Source: an uncultured Prevotella sp. (lineage in GTDB: Bacteria; Bacteroidota; Bacteroidia; Bacteroidales; Bacteroidaceae). From it: DNA of 6,095 nt. Location of the stretch: positions 1-6,095 of the forward strand of contig CAAHDP010000215.1 in the NCBI GenBank assembly GCA_900770515.1, given 5' to 3'. Positions 5,867-6,095 of the stretch are shown piece by piece. How positions within the stretch are numbered: the stretch's first letter is position 1; every line of letters begins with the position of its first letter. The notes under the pieces are model-generated. The model was not told where the DNA came from and ran no database searches. It saw only the letters and a program-made list of their open reading frames with translations. The position numbers were made by a program, and so were the translations under genes.

Positions 5867-5949
5867 CGGCGGTTTTGGGAGAATGATGGTTTCTTCTATC
5901 AACCAAGGTAAAGAGAAATTATTCACAACTTAAATACATTTAAAATAAA

Positions 5950-6095
5950 ATGGCAAAGTTTGATAAGTCAGTTTTGGCAAAGTACGGAATCACAGGTACA
6001 ACTGAGGTTCTCTACAATCCTTCTTATGAGGTATTGTTCAATGAGGAGACTAAGGAAGGTCTCGAGGGTTTTGAGGTTGGTCAGGAGACTGAGCT
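5950..6095 (+). CDS. pckA: Phosphoenolpyruvate carboxykinase (ATP), 5' part only
   Basis: The first 48 codons plus two bases are visible; the window edge cuts the gene. The protein begins [20 protein letters not shown] and continues with [10 protein letters not shown] and [14 protein letters not shown], which closely match the N-terminus of ATP-type PEP carboxykinases of Bacteroidetes. The enzyme interconverts oxaloacetate plus ATP with PEP, CO2 and ADP; in fermenting Bacteroidetes it often runs toward oxaloacetate to feed succinate formation. The catalytic and nucleotide-binding regions lie outside the window. The start is firm: a TAA occurs in frame at 5941-5943, three codons before the ATG. 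Recognition rests on the N-terminus alone, but the match is strong. It diverges from upp and has its own consensus promoter. Confidence 0.92.
   Translation, partial: MAKFDKSVLAKYGITGTTEVLYNPSYEVLFNEETKEGLEGFEVGQETE

Overview
The window looks like chromosomal core DNA from a gut or oral Bacteroidales bacterium, most likely the Prevotella/Segatella group. Three observations support this. The promoters have the Bacteroidetes shape (TTTG, about 19 bp, TAnnTTTG). Start codons lack real Shine-Dalgarno sequences and sit behind A/T-rich leaders. The protein families (ThrRS-like/uridine-kinase fusion, ATP-type PEP carboxykinase, Na/Pi cotransporter with PhoU tail) match that phylum. The genus is inferred from recall of similar sequences, not from a search.

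Layout from left to right: 1-256 is an AT-rich gene-free leader with two inverted repeats and a promoter -7 box. 257-865 (+) is an uncharacterised Bacteroidetes protein of 202 aa. 866-1002 holds a strong terminator hairpin, oriented for the minus-strand gene, and short direct repeats. 1003-2712 (-) is a Na+/phosphate cotransporter-family protein with a PhoU-like tail. 2713-2878 is a divergent intergenic region with a perfect 9-bp tandem repeat, a promoter-like box and a GC-rich, foldable leader. 2879-4546 (+) is a nucleoside (uridine-type) kinase fused behind a threonyl-tRNA-synthetase-like N-terminal half. 4547-4833 holds the kinase terminator and a 223-bp nested inverted-repeat element. 4834-5493 (-) is uracil phosphoribosyltransferase (upp). 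5494-5949 is a divergent regulatory region with good promoters for both flanking genes and a tandem 18-bp repeat. 5950 to the end (+) is the start of ATP-dependent PEP carboxykinase (pckA), cut by the window edge.

The kinase and Upp face each other and plausibly both feed UMP: Upp from uracil plus PRPP, the kinase from uridine if it keeps the activity of its family. pckA belongs to C4/anaplerotic metabolism and the cotransporter to phosphate traffic. No gene pair here is an obvious operon; each gene has its own promoter region or faces its neighbour.

I found no convincing new defence, mobile or biosynthetic system. The most interesting non-genic object is the 223-bp nested inverted-repeat element at 4594-4816. 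After it come the kinase's degenerate ThrRS-type editing site, the tandem repeat between upp and pckA, and the structured leader of the kinase.
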